A stretch of 64,000 nucleotides of DNA from Bacillota bacterium (lineage in GTDB: Bacteria; Bacillota_I; Bacilli_A; RF39; UBA660). Shown piece after piece: positions 1 to 8,426 of this stretch. The first letter of the stretch is position 1. Each line of letters opens with the position of its first letter. A program made the translations under genes and the position numbers. The notes under the pieces are model-generated. The model had not been told where the DNA came from. It searched no databases and worked only from the letters and a program-made list of their open reading frames with translations. Where the stretch lies: the NCBI GenBank assembly GCA_015059435.1, contig SVAJ01000002.1, positions 124,001 through 188,000 on the forward strand, written 5' to 3'.

Positions 1-720
1 AGTTATTATAATGAAATACGTAATATACTATCTATGGAAGAATGGAATGATCCTAGGTATAGTCATTTACTTACATCAACTATTTGGCATAGTGGTTATA
101 ATGAAGTAAAAAAAATTTTAGAAATAAAAGAGTTAACTGATCCAAAATTTAAAAAGTTAGTTACTTCATCTATATGGGAAAGTACTTATGATAATATAGA
201 TAAAATACTAAAGATGAAAGAGTGGGAGAATCCAAGGTTTAAAAAGTTATTAACACCAACTATATGGAAAAGTAATTATGAGGATGTTGTTAATATATTA
301 GGTATGGAAGAATGGAATGATCCAAAATATAGTTATTTATTAACCTCTAATATATGGAAAAGTAGTTATGAAAATATTAAAAACAAATTATATTCACCGT
401 ATCTACAAGATGATAAATATAAACATTTATTAGTTCCTTCAATATTTTCTATATCTTTATCTAATATAGAAAATGGTATTGAGTTACTTAAGAAGTACGG
501 TGTAGACAAGTATGTAACAAATAAGATGTTAAGACATAAAACTACTACTTTAGAATTATTATTAGATTATATTATAGATAATGATTTATCATTAATAGTA
601 GAGCATACTAAGACTGGTGATAAAATATTAAATCCTATACTTAGTTGTGAAAAAGGTAAATTAAAGAAAAAATATGGAATAGATTTAGAAAAGTTAGAGA
701 AGAAGGGGAAAAGCAGATAA
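1..720 (+). CDS. 30-residue tandem-repeat protein (5' end outside window)
   Basis: The frame is open from base 1, so the protein begins upstream. The first in-window Met (base 34) lies inside a repeat unit and is not a convincing start. At least four tandem units of about 30 residues are visible, each opening M/I-E-x-W-x-DP and containing LLTxxIW and a Y-xx-V/I-xx-IL stretch. They are followed by a degenerate unit and a charged C-terminal tail ending in KKGKSR. The pattern suggests helix-turn-helix solenoid repeats, loosely like mTERF or other alpha-solenoids, but I do not recognise a named family. Its TAA shares its last base with the ATG of the next gene, so the two are probably translationally coupled. 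Function is unknown. Confidence 0.75.
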   Translation, partial: SYYNEIRNILSMEEWNDPRYSHLLTSTIWHSGYNEVKKILEIKELTDPKFKKLVTSSIWESTYDNIDKILKMKEWENPRFKKLLTPTIWKSNYEDVVNILGMEEWNDPKYSYLLTSNIWKSSYENIKNKLYSPYLQDDKYKHLLVPSIFSISLSNIENGIELLKKYGVDKYVTNKMLRHKTTTLELLLDYIIDNDLSLIVEHTKTGDKILNPILSCEKGKLKKKYGIDLEKLEKKGKSR

Positions 721-974
721 TGGATTTTACAAAGTATGAAAGTGATGTATTAAAAAATATAGATAAAGATAATATGAATAAGATAATAGATTTTTTAAGT
801 AGTAAAAATTGTAGTTATATTGGGGAATTATTAGATGATTATTTAGATTTATTTACTTTTAGTTATGATGAATTTGTTTCCAAATTTGATTTATTGGATA
901 AAAAATATAATAATAATTTAATTGAAGAAGTAAGTAATGATATGAATATATTAGAAGAGTTTTATATTGATTAA
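720..974 (+). CDS. small acidic hypothetical protein (84 aa)
   Basis: A short Asp/Glu-rich soluble protein rich in Leu, Phe and Tyr, with no signal peptide or membrane segment. Its ATG overlaps the stop of the repeat protein upstream by one base (TAATG), which suggests coupled translation and possibly a joint role. A Shine-Dalgarno-like stretch (agaaggggaaaag) lies in the end of the upstream gene. I recognise no domain. The codon usage matches that of neighbouring real genes. Confidence 0.6.
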   Translation: MDFTKYESDVLKNIDKDNMNKIIDFLSSKNCSYIGELLDDYLDLFTFSYDEFVSKFDLLDKKYNNNLIEEVSNDMNILEEFYID

Positions 975-981
975 GAAGATT

Positions 982-1006
982 AAGTTTTATAAACTTGTCT
1001 TTTTTT
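982..1006 (+). terminator. weak intrinsic terminator
   Basis: A short A/T-rich hairpin (aagttt/aaactt) is followed by gtc and then a run of T. It lies between the small acidic gene and the ABC-F gene. Confidence 0.4.
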
Positions 1007-1045
1007 ATTATTTTTGATAAAATAAAGGGGCTTTGGGGTGATAGA

Positions 1046-2632
1046 ATGATTCAAGTAAATAATGTTAGTTTAAAATTTGGAAAGAGAACTTTATTTGAAG
1101 ATGTTAATATTAAATTTACAGAAGGAAATTGTTATGGACTTATTGGTGCGAATGGTAGTGGTAAGAGTACTTTCTTAAAAGTTTTATCAGGAGAAATTGA
1201 AACTACTACTGGAGAAGTTACTATGTCTAAAGGTGAAAGATTATCTTTCTTAAGACAAGATCATTACGAGTATGAAGAAGATACTGTTATTAATGTAGTG
1301 ATTATGGGTAATGAAAAATTATATGGTATTATGGCCGAAAAGGATAAGTTATATAGTCAAACAGATTTTACTGAAGAAGACGGTATGAAATTAGCTAACT
1401 TAGAAGCTGAGTTCTTAGAATTAGATGGATGGAATGCAGAAAGTGATGCAGCAACTCTTCTTAATAATTTAGGTGTTGATGTTAGTTATCATTATATGAA
1501 GATGAAAGAATTACCTGTTAAACTTCGTGTTAAAGTATTACTTGCTCAAGCTTTATTTGGTAACCCTGATATCTTACTTTTAGATGAACCTACAAACAGT
1601 TTGGATATAGAAGCTATTAAATGGTTAGAAGAATTTTTAATTAATTTTAATAATACAGTAATTATAGTTTCTCATGATAGACATTTCTTAAATAATGTTT
1701 GTACACATATCGCGGATATTGATTATGGTAAAATTAAATTATATGTAGGTAACTATGATTTCTGGTATGAGTCTAGTGAGTTATTACAAAGACAAATGAG
1801 AGAATCTAATAAGAAAAAAGAAGATAAGATTAAAGAGTTACAATCTTTCATTGCTAGATTTAGTGCTAATGCATCTAAGAGTAAACAAGCTACTTCTCGT
1901 AAAAAAATGTTAGAAAAGATTCAATTAGATGAAATAGTTCCATCTTCTAGAAAATATCCATATATTGATTTTAAAATAGAAAAAGAATCTGGTAAAGAAA
2001 TATTAAAAGTAGAAAATTTAACTAAAGAAGTAGATGGCAAAAAGATATTAGATAAAGTTTCATTTAGTTTACTTAAAGGTGATAAGATTGCGATTATAGC
2101 TGAGGATGATATGGTTAAAACTACTTTATTTAATATTTTAACTGGTAAAGAGAAATATGATAAGGGTACTATTGAATGGGGTAAGACTATTAATTATGGG
2201 TATTTACCACAAGATAATACTGAGTACTTTAATACAGAAAAGAATATTATGGAGTGGATAGGACAATATTATGATATAGATGATGAAACTGTACTTAGAG
2301 GTTTCTTAGGTAGAATGTTATTTTCAGGAGAAGATGTATTTAAGAAAGTTAATGTTTTATCAGGAGGAGAGAAAGCTCGTTGTATGTTATCTAAAATAAT
2401 GTTAGAAGAACCTAATTTCTTAATATTAGATGAACCTACTAACCATTTAGATCTTGAAAGCATTACATCTTTAAATAAGGGATTAGTTAATTTTAAGGGA
2501 GAAGTAATATTTACTACACGTGATTATGAGTTAAATAGTACAGTAGCGAATAGGGTAATAGAAATTACAAGTGATGGTAAAATTATAGATAGGGCTATTC
2601 CTTATGAAGAATATTTAGAAAAGAGAAAATAG
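1046..2632 (+). CDS. ABC-F ATPase, YkpA/YbiT-type
   Basis: A soluble ABC-F protein with two nucleotide-binding domains and no membrane domain, of a family that acts on the ribosome. The start is ATG 1046, just after the SD-like ggggtgat; the open frame runs 17 codons further upstream but without a ribosome site. Domain 1 has Walker A GANGSGKST (residues 34-42) and Walker B LLLDEPTN, but its signature position reads LPVKLRVK rather than LSGGQ. Domain 2 has a canonical LSGGEKARC, but a degenerate Walker A (EDDMVKTT) and TTRDYE where the H-loop histidine is expected. The linker motif FSANASKSKQATSRKK is conserved. As I recall, the degenerate second Walker A is also typical of B. subtilis YkpA. 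Length (528 aa) is normal for the family. Confidence 0.9.
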   Translation: MIQVNNVSLKFGKRTLFEDVNIKFTEGNCYGLIGANGSGKSTFLKVLSGEIETTTGEVTMSKGERLSFLRQDHYEYEEDTVINVVIMGNEKLYGIMAEKDKLYSQTDFTEEDGMKLANLEAEFLELDGWNAESDAATLLNNLGVDVSYHYMKMKELPVKLRVKVLLAQALFGNPDILLLDEPTNSLDIEAIKWLEEFLINFNNTVIIVSHDRHFLNNVCTHIADIDYGKIKLYVGNYDFWYESSELLQRQMRESNKKKEDKIKELQSFIARFSANASKSKQATSRKKMLEKIQLDEIVPSSRKYPYIDFKIEKESGKEILKVENLTKEVDGKKILDKVSFSLLKGDKIAIIAEDDMVKTTLFNILTGKEKYDKGTIEWGKTINYGYLPQDNTEYFNTEKNIMEWIGQYYDIDDETVLRGFLGRMLFSGEDVFKKVNVLSGGEKARCMLSKIMLEEPNFLILDEPTNHLDLESITSLNKGLVNFKGEVIFTTRDYELNSTVANRVIEITSDGKIIDRAIPYEEYLEKRK

Positions 2633-2633
2633 T

Positions 2634-3050
2634 ATGGGAAGAGTTAAATATATTATTGTAGGAGAAAAAGAATTATTTATTGAGAATTTAGTTAGACACT
2701 TAATAAAAAAAGGGATTAGTTATGTTCAAATAGAAAATGAATTTCACTTTTTAGATAATATTATTAGGGTATTAGATCCTGTTGATGATAGATATTTAAT
2801 TATGAATGATTTTATAGAAGAAAATCCTATTTTAGTAGGTAATGATTATATTAAGAGCCTACTAGATACTGATGAGAAAGATTATTTTGATTTATTTGAT
2901 GATTTAGAACCTATTAAAGAAGAAAAAGTATATCAGAAAAGTAATTTTAAATTTAATAATCGATTAAATAATAGAATTGTTAATGAAAAAATAAAGAATA
3001 ATAGAAACCTTAATCGAAATATTAATTTAAATAGAAGAGAAAATATATAG
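2634..3050 (+). CDS. hypothetical protein with basic Asn-rich tail (138 aa)
   Basis: It starts one base after the stop of the ABC-F gene (TAGtATG), so it is probably in the same operon. The N-terminal ~95 residues mix hydrophobic beta-like stretches (YIIVGEKE, YLIMNDF) with acidic segments (DTDEKDYFDLFDDLE). The last ~40 residues are Asn/Arg/Lys-rich (NRLNNR, NRNLNRN), which could bind nucleic acid. No known domain is recognised; function unknown. Confidence 0.6.
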   Translation: MGRVKYIIVGEKELFIENLVRHLIKKGISYVQIENEFHFLDNIIRVLDPVDDRYLIMNDFIEENPILVGNDYIKSLLDTDEKDYFDLFDDLEPIKEEKVYQKSNFKFNNRLNNRIVNEKIKNNRNLNRNINLNRRENI

Positions 3051-3114
3051 TAATTTAGATGTATTTATGCTATACTTTTAGTAATTATTAAATCTTTTAA
3101 TTGGAGTTGGTTTT

Positions 3115-3561
3115 ATGAAATCAGTTTATGAACAAGTTTTAGAATTTAAGGCTAGACATCCATTTACTATAGGGTGGAGATTAAAGAAAAATTCTAGAGT
3201 TGTAGAGAAACATTTAAATCCTGGAGAAAAAGTATTATATGCTTTTATTGCTCAAAAAAATGATAATCCTTTTAATATTATTTCATCTGCAGTAGTTACT
3301 TTAACTAATAGAAGAATTTTAATAGGAAGAAAAAGAGTTGTATTTGGTTATTATTTAGATGCTATTACTCCTGATATGTTTAATGATTTAAAAGTAGTTG
3401 GTGGTATTATTTGGGGTAAAGTATATATTGATACTGTTAAAGAGTTTGTTACATTATCTAATATATCTAAAGATGCTCTTCCTGAAATAGAAACAGAAAT
3501 TACATCATATATGATGAGAGAAAAAAGAAGATATATGGCTCATAATAAAGAAGAAAAATAG
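3115..3561 (+). CDS. bacterial PH-domain-like protein
   Basis: A 148-residue soluble protein. The segment LNPGEKVLYAFIAQ ... VVTLTNRRILIGRKR ... ITPDMFNDLKVVGG ... GKVYIDTVKEFVTL has the spacing of bacterial PH-like (YokE/bPH) domains. These have a seven-strand barrel with a conserved TNxRIL strand and usually act as membrane- or protein-binding modules. An N-terminal helix and a basic C-terminal tail (MMREKRRYMAH) flank the domain. The SD (ttggag) precedes the ATG by 9 bases. The gene ends in its own terminator and so is probably expressed from its own promoter (tgctatact upstream). The domain call rests on pattern recognition. Confidence 0.65.
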   Translation: MKSVYEQVLEFKARHPFTIGWRLKKNSRVVEKHLNPGEKVLYAFIAQKNDNPFNIISSAVVTLTNRRILIGRKRVVFGYYLDAITPDMFNDLKVVGGIIWGKVYIDTVKEFVTLSNISKDALPEIETEITSYMMREKRRYMAHNKEEK

Positions 3562-3578
3562 ACTAGGGTCTATTTTTT
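3556..3578 (+). terminator. intrinsic terminator after PH-like gene
   Basis: Hairpin aaatagac/gtctattt with a TAGG loop and a T-run. The gene's TAG stop lies inside the 5' arm. Confidence 0.75.
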
Positions 3579-3619
3579 ATTTGCATTGCATGATATAATT
3601 TTTATAGGGTAGTGATAAT

Positions 3620-5548
3620 ATGGGTAGAGTTATTTATACGAAAGATTATTTGGATTTTCCTGATAGTTATAAATTTGTTGATTTAGAAAAATTAGATAGT
3701 TTAATGCAAGAGAATATTACAGATATTTATTTTTGTGATAGTGATGTTTTAGGTGATGATGAAAATAAATTGGTTAGAGAAATAACAGATTCAGATCATC
3801 CACTTATTCTTAGACAAGGAATGTTTTCTTTTGATAAAGGTTATTCATTATGTATTAATACTAAGTGGTATTTAGAAAATAATGAAGTGGTTGATAAATT
3901 AGTAGAAAATATTGTGTCATGTACTTTAAATAATGAAATATCTATTAATAGTCAAGCTTTAATAACTGATAAAGTAATAGAAGGATTATGTTCTAATAGA
4001 AATTTGGAAGATGTTTCATTATGTAGATATAATAAAATAGAAGCTGGTTATATATTAGATGAAGATGCTTATCATAAGTTTAAGAATTCTAATATTAAGG
4101 AAGTTCATACTACAGGTGTGTCTGAAAGTTTAAACGATAATTTTGATCCATTAATTGGTTATAATAGTCAAAAATGTTTAATTGGTATTAATCGTTATAA
4201 AGATCTTATTTCAGGTAGAAATATCTATATTGATGAGATAAAAGATGATGAAGTAGGTTATTTGAAATATTTAAACAGTGAATCAATAGTTAAAATTAAA
4301 CAGGGAGCTGACTATAATAGAATATTAAACTGTTTAAAGAGTGTAGGTAAGTATAATAAGGTAGTAATTGAAGTTAAAGATAAGGATAAGTTTAATAAAG
4401 ATAATTTGGATAAAAATTATGATTATCCTAATTTGGAAGTAGCTTATGGCACTGAATGTGCTCCATTTGAACTTTATAAGAAATCAGAAAAATTACTATA
4501 TGAGATGATAGAACCGTGTATGAATTTATCTCCTTTTGAAAAGTATATTTATATTTATAATATTGTTAAACAATTTAAAAAATATAATGAAGTAAAAGAT
4601 GATGATTTATTTAAATCTCGTCATTTATATGATATTTTATATAATGATTATATGGTTTGTGTTGGATTTTCTAATCTTTTAGGTGATTTATTAATTAAGG
4701 CTGGAATAGAAAGTAAAGATTTAAGTGTATCTGTTGATGTATCATATGATAATGTAGAAGATCATACAAAAGAAATAGAGGCTGAAGATATTTCTGCAGA
4801 GTATGCTGGTCATGCTAGAAGGTATGTTCATATAGTAGATCCTAAATATGGTATAGATGGTTTATATCAGTCTGATCCAACTTGGGATAATGTACTTAAT
4901 ACTGATTTATATAATCATATGGTTATGACTGATAATGAGGTATCGGATGCAAAAAGATATTTACGTATTTTTGGTCCTCGTGAAGTTTTTAATGTTTCTA
5001 ATATGGATGAGTATTATGAGAAGTTAAATTTTAATTTAGAAAGACCTGTGTCTAGGTATAATAAAAATTTACCAACTAAAAGAGATTTACTTATAGATAT
5101 AATTGATATTATAAAATGTGTTGATAGTGGTTTTTATAATAAAATCATTTCAGAGTATAATCTTAAAGTGGATAGTTTTGGAAGAATATCTACTGTGCTT
5201 GATAGTGAACAATTAAATAGTGTATTTGAATATTTAGGACATTATATTGTTGAACATGTTAATAAAAAGATATCTTCAGAAACTATTTTTGCAGCCGTTA
5301 GTAATGTTTATAAGAATGCATATGGTTTTAGTGAAGAGGAAATTAGAAAAATGTTACCTAAGGTTATTTTAGATAATAAGGAAGCTCATGAAATGCAATT
5401 CCCTAAAAGATATAAAATTGATAGTAGTGGTAATGAAGAAGTTTATATGAATGAGGAAAATAAATTTGATACTGATACTTCTGCTTTAGATGAAATGTTA
5501 AAAGATATTAATACTGATTATACTGTAGATAATAATAAAACTATATAA
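3620..5548 (+). CDS. transglutaminase-like (papain-fold) protein
   Basis: A 642-residue protein with no signal peptide. The first ~280 residues are repetitive strand/helix units of unknown fold. The central part looks like a transglutaminase-like catalytic core: a Cys in MVCVGFSNLLGDLL (helix start), then RRYVHIVDP carrying the His, then SDPTWD carrying the Asp, in the usual Cys-His-Asp order. The C-terminal ~170 residues contain a region rich in acidic and Asn residues. Such proteins in gut Firmicutes are annotated as transglutaminase-like cysteine peptidases; substrate unknown. It starts at ATG 3620 after agggtagtgat and is followed within 16 bases by an anchored membrane protein, so the pair may be an operon. 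Confidence 0.7.
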   Translation: MGRVIYTKDYLDFPDSYKFVDLEKLDSLMQENITDIYFCDSDVLGDDENKLVREITDSDHPLILRQGMFSFDKGYSLCINTKWYLENNEVVDKLVENIVSCTLNNEISINSQALITDKVIEGLCSNRNLEDVSLCRYNKIEAGYILDEDAYHKFKNSNIKEVHTTGVSESLNDNFDPLIGYNSQKCLIGINRYKDLISGRNIYIDEIKDDEVGYLKYLNSESIVKIKQGADYNRILNCLKSVGKYNKVVIEVKDKDKFNKDNLDKNYDYPNLEVAYGTECAPFELYKKSEKLLYEMIEPCMNLSPFEKYIYIYNIVKQFKKYNEVKDDDLFKSRHLYDILYNDYMVCVGFSNLLGDLLIKAGIESKDLSVSVDVSYDNVEDHTKEIEAEDISAEYAGHARRYVHIVDPKYGIDGLYQSDPTWDNVLNTDLYNHMVMTDNEVSDAKRYLRIFGPREVFNVSNMDEYYEKLNFNLERPVSRYNKNLPTKRDLLIDIIDIIKCVDSGFYNKIISEYNLKVDSFGRISTVLDSEQLNSVFEYLGHYIVEHVNKKISSETIFAAVSNVYKNAYGFSEEEIRKMLPKVILDNKEAHEMQFPKRYKIDSSGNEEVYMNEENKFDTDTSALDEMLKDINTDYTVDNNKTI

Positions 5549-5564
5549 TACAGTGGTGGTGTTT

Positions 5565-6794
5565 ATGAAAAAAATATTTAAATTTATATTATTTTTAATA
5601 ATTTGTTGTGTTTTGTATAAGTTTTATATTTTTATATTTGTTAATAGTTTTAGTAGTAATTATGTAGTAAATAAATATGATGTTTTTGAAAAATTTAATA
5701 AGACTGGTAAGAATAATGTTTATTCGTTTACTATTAAGAATAAAAAAAATAGATATGTATTTTCTTATAATTATAATTTTTATAAGAAGAGGCAAATTAT
5801 TAAAGATATAAAATATTATAAGAAGAATAAATTAAAATGTATTTATCCAATTTATTTAGATAATAAATATTCTGATTTATATTGTTTATATAGTGATAGT
5901 CAAGTAAGTGTTTCTTATTTAAAACAAATAAGTAATAAAGATATAGATAGTATTATTTCTAAATTAGATAGTGATGGATATAGTATTTCTTATAGTGATA
6001 AGAGTAGTTCTAGTGTTAAAAGTGATTTTATTACAGTTTATAAAGATAATATTGTAGATGATTATATTTATACTGTTTGGTATTATAAGGGAATTAATAT
6101 TATTGATAGTAATGGAGTACGAAAAGTTAAATTTTCTCTCCATGATAAATATGAAAATGATTTATCTATGATAGTTGGTGATTATTATGTTACTTTTAAT
6201 CAAAGATTAAATAGTAATCATGAGTATAGTAGTCTAATTTTATATAATTTGATTACTAATAAAAAGAGTTTATTTAAACTTAAGAAACCTTTATCTATAA
6301 ATACTTATATTAATGGTGTGTATAATAATAAATTATATGTTACTGATAATGATAGTAGAAAACAATATAGTATTGATTTTGTTAGTAAAAAAATAAAAAA
6401 AGTAGGGGATAGAGGACTTGGTTATAAAAAATTAACCAATTCTAAATTTGAAGTAATTAGAGCCAATAAAGATAATTATTTTGATTATACTGTTAATAAC
6501 AAATCTATAACTAAATTATATGGTGATGTTACTCTTTATAAAGGTAGCTATAGTTATTATTATATTAATGATTCAGATGAAGTTTATGAGATCATTAATA
6601 ATGAATATAGGCATCCTATACTTTTATTTAAGGTGAATGGTATCAAAGAATTGAAAGTTCGTGATGGTAATGTTTCATTTATATCAGATAATATAATTTA
6701 TAATTATAATGATATAAATGGTCTAAAGGAAATAGTTGTGGATAATGAATTAAGATATAATTATTTAAATGTTTATGATCTTATGAAGAAGTAA
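5565..6794 (+). CDS. N-terminally anchored extracellular protein, unknown
   Basis: An N-terminal hydrophobic segment of about 20 residues (IFKFILFLIICCVLYKFYIFIFV) suggests a single membrane anchor or uncleaved signal, followed by ~380 Tyr/Asn/Ser/Lys-rich residues. The extracellular part reads as repeated short beta-strands (YVTDND, YSIDFVSKK, YYYINDSDEVYEI, SFISDNIIYNY), suggesting a beta-propeller- or sandwich-like fold. I chose ATG 5565 over the upstream in-frame GTGs because the GTGGTGG stretch acts as the ribosome site. It directly follows the transglutaminase-like gene and ends in a strong terminator. Function unknown. Confidence 0.7.
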   Translation: MKKIFKFILFLIICCVLYKFYIFIFVNSFSSNYVVNKYDVFEKFNKTGKNNVYSFTIKNKKNRYVFSYNYNFYKKRQIIKDIKYYKKNKLKCIYPIYLDNKYSDLYCLYSDSQVSVSYLKQISNKDIDSIISKLDSDGYSISYSDKSSSSVKSDFITVYKDNIVDDYIYTVWYYKGINIIDSNGVRKVKFSLHDKYENDLSMIVGDYYVTFNQRLNSNHEYSSLILYNLITNKKSLFKLKKPLSINTYINGVYNNKLYVTDNDSRKQYSIDFVSKKIKKVGDRGLGYKKLTNSKFEVIRANKDNYFDYTVNNKSITKLYGDVTLYKGSYSYYYINDSDEVYEIINNEYRHPILLFKVNGIKELKVRDGNVSFISDNIIYNYNDINGLKEIVVDNELRYNYLNVYDLMKK

Positions 6795-6812
6795 TAACTT
6801 CTTCTTTTTTTT
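6785..6812 (+). terminator. intrinsic terminator
   Basis: Hairpin gaagaagt/acttcttc with an AATA loop and a run of T; it overlaps the stop of the preceding gene. Confidence 0.85.
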
Positions 6813-6823
6813 AATATATTTTA

Positions 6824-6852
6824 TTGATATTTTATATTTTATCTGATATACT
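6824..6852 (+). promoter_or_regulatory. promoter of tRNA-Cys
   Basis: A -35 of TTGATA and a -10 of TATACT with a 17-base spacer, 11 bases upstream of the tRNA. Confidence 0.7.
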
Positions 6853-6863
6853 TATTGTGTTAT

Positions 6864-6937
6864 GGGGCTTTAGCCAAGTGGTAAGGCGTGGGTCTGCAAC
6901 ACCCTGATCGTCGGTTCAAATCCGTCAGGCCCCTCCA
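6864..6937 (+). tRNA. tRNA-Cys (GCA)
   Basis: A cloverleaf with a 7-bp acceptor stem (ggggctt/aggcccc), D-arm gcc..ggc, anticodon loop CTGCAAC and T-arm with GGTTCAAAT. The 3' CCA is encoded. It stands alone between its own promoter and terminator. Confidence 0.93.
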
Positions 6938-6948
6938 ATATAAAATTA

Positions 6949-6977
6949 AAAGAACTCAATTAATGAGTTCTTTTTTT
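6949..6977 (+). terminator. terminator of tRNA-Cys
   Basis: Perfect hairpin aaagaactca/tgagttcttt followed by a T-run. Confidence 0.9.
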
Positions 6978-6982
6978 GTAAT

Positions 6983-7011
6983 AAAAAAGTTTTCTACTTT
7001 AGAAAACTTTT
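6983..7011 (-). terminator. terminator of the minus-strand lipoprotein gene
   Basis: Hairpin aaaagttttct/agaaaactttt; the A-run on the plus strand gives the U-tail on the minus strand. Confidence 0.8.
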
Positions 7012-7660
7012 ATTCATCAAAATCATAATTATTCCAATGTATTTGAGAAACTTTACCAGAGTCATCAACTATAAATTCATATCCTTTATATCCATATGAA
7101 TATTTATAAGTTGTAAATGCTGGCATATTAAATGTTGGATCTGCTGCAGTTTCATGTTTAAAATCTTCTTTTCCAAGAACGTTTTTAATATCATCATAAG
7201 TAGAACCTAATTTAATTCCTCCTACAACTTCAATATTTAAAGCAAGTGTTTCTTCTTTAATTTTACTATAGTTGTTTTCACCAACTTCGAATCCACCAAT
7301 AACAGCATCTTTTACAGTAATAGTTTTATCACTTACATTTAGTGGGATAAATTCACATACTTCTTGATTACTAGAATTTACTACTGTATAAGCTGATAAA
7401 TATCTATTAGATGGGATTGTTAAATCTAAATCACTATCTTTTTGTTTTAATTTTGCTTTAGATATAGTTGATATTTTTTCTCCAGCGTTAAATTTCTTTC
7501 CACTAATCTTAACGAAATAAGCACTATTATCTTTTATTGATATAGTAGTTCCTTTAGTAGATTTTTTGTTTCCATCTTTTTTAGTTGATGTACTGTTACA
7601 ACCAGTTAATCCGATTGTTGCGATGCATATTAGTAATGCAATAAATAATTTTTTCTTCAT
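7010..7660 (-). CDS. lipoprotein with SmpA/OmlA-like C-terminal region
   Basis: A 216-residue lipoprotein: a Lys-rich start, a hydrophobic h-region and lipobox LTGC (Cys about residue 21), then a Ser/Thr/Lys-rich linker. The distal part contains GIKLGSTYDDIKNVLGKED followed by aromatic strands (TTYKYSYGYKGYEF) and VDDSGKVSQIHW. This resembles the G-xT-x-DDVxxxLGxP plus beta pattern of SmpA/BLIP-like small folds. It should be tethered to the outer face of the membrane. SD aggaggtaaaatt precedes the ATG. It is transcribed toward tRNA-Cys with its own terminator. Function unknown. Confidence 0.75.
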   Translation of the reverse strand: MKKKLFIALLICIATIGLTGCNSTSTKKDGNKKSTKGTTISIKDNSAYFVKISGKKFNAGEKISTISKAKLKQKDSDLDLTIPSNRYLSAYTVVNSSNQEVCEFIPLNVSDKTITVKDAVIGGFEVGENNYSKIKEETLALNIEVVGGIKLGSTYDDIKNVLGKEDFKHETAADPTFNMPAFTTYKYSYGYKGYEFIVDDSGKVSQIHWNNYDFDE

Positions 7661-7734
7661 AATTTTACCTCCTTTATAAGATTACCATATTATTTTTTTA
7701 TAAGCAATTAGTATTTTAAAGTTATTAAAAGTGC

Positions 7735-7762
7735 TTGATTATATTTTTAAGTATGGTAAAAT
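7735..7762 (+). promoter_or_regulatory. promoter of tRNA-Gly
   Basis: TTGATT and TAAAAT with a 16-base spacer, about 20 bases before the tRNA. Confidence 0.6.
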
Positions 7763-7783
7763 TAATATGGAATTGATTTATAT

Positions 7784-7858
7784 GCGGATGTAGTTTAGTG
7801 GTTAGAATATGACCTTGCCAAGGTTGTGACGGGGATTCGATTTCCCTCATCCGCTCCA
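7784..7858 (+). tRNA. tRNA-Gly (GCC)
   Basis: Acceptor gcggatg/catccgc, anticodon loop TTGCCAA and a T-arm with GATTCGATT; the 3' CCA is encoded. Thirteen bases spanning the variable region and T-stem (7823-7835) recur inverted at 7906-7918 (see findings). Confidence 0.93.
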
Positions 7859-7867
7859 TAGAAATAT

Positions 7868-7891
7868 ACTCAGTCTTGTACTGGGTTTTTA
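7868..7891 (+). terminator. terminator of tRNA-Gly
   Basis: Hairpin actcagt/actgggt with a CTTGT loop, followed by a T-run. Confidence 0.75.
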
Positions 7892-8311
7892 TTTGTTTAA
7901 AGGATTCCCCGTCACAACTCTTGACGCTTTTTTATATTCAGTTATGTTTTCTCTAATAAAATTCCATCTAATACATACTATATATCTGTCTTTATCATTT
8001 TTTGATGTTTTATCTAAGTTTCTTTTTTTAGGTCCGATTGTAAGGCATGCTATATGTGGTGATGTATAGTCTTGACATCTTCTTGATAATATTAAATCAT
8101 ATAGATCATATTTTTTAATCCATACATAATTATCTATGGTTTCACATACTAATGCCTCAATGTCATAATCAGAATTTTTACCTCTAATTATAAATCTATC
8201 GGTCATATCAATTATTATTTTTGTCTTGTTTATAGAATTGTTGAATTCATCAATTTCATTTTGATAGCCATAGTTTTTTTCATTTTTCCTCCGTTTATAT
8301 ATTGTTCTCAT
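7889..8311 (-). CDS. hypothetical protein (140 aa)
   Basis: A soluble protein with a basic start (MRTIYKRRKNEK) and several hydrophobic beta-like segments (TKIIIDM, RYIVCIRWNFI). The segment DYTSPHIACLTIGPKKRN contains single His and Cys residues. No known domain recognised. Its last 12 codons lie within the inverted copy of part of the tRNA-Gly gene, so the C-terminus (VVTGNPLNK) may be a secondary fusion product. A remnant of a mobile element inserted next to the tRNA is possible. The start is weak: no clear SD is visible before the ATG at 8311 beyond a purine-poor stretch. Confidence 0.5.
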   Translation of the reverse strand: MRTIYKRRKNEKNYGYQNEIDEFNNSINKTKIIIDMTDRFIIRGKNSDYDIEALVCETIDNYVWIKKYDLYDLILSRRCQDYTSPHIACLTIGPKKRNLDKTSKNDKDRYIVCIRWNFIRENITEYKKASRVVTGNPLNK

Positions 8312-8426
8312 AATATATTATATTGAAAAAAATATATTTTCCTATTATTTGTTTATAATATTTAATTTTTTACTTCTAAATTTAAAAAAAGTGTGTTATT
8401 ATTTAGATAATAAGAAGGGTGAGATT

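Noticed and set aside
2530-2560. AGG recoded to Met, as reported for some uncultured Bacilli
   Set aside because: AGG falls where Arg is expected, e.g. the Arg of the ANRVIEI segment in the ABC-F gene, and ATG is the ordinary Met codon throughout.
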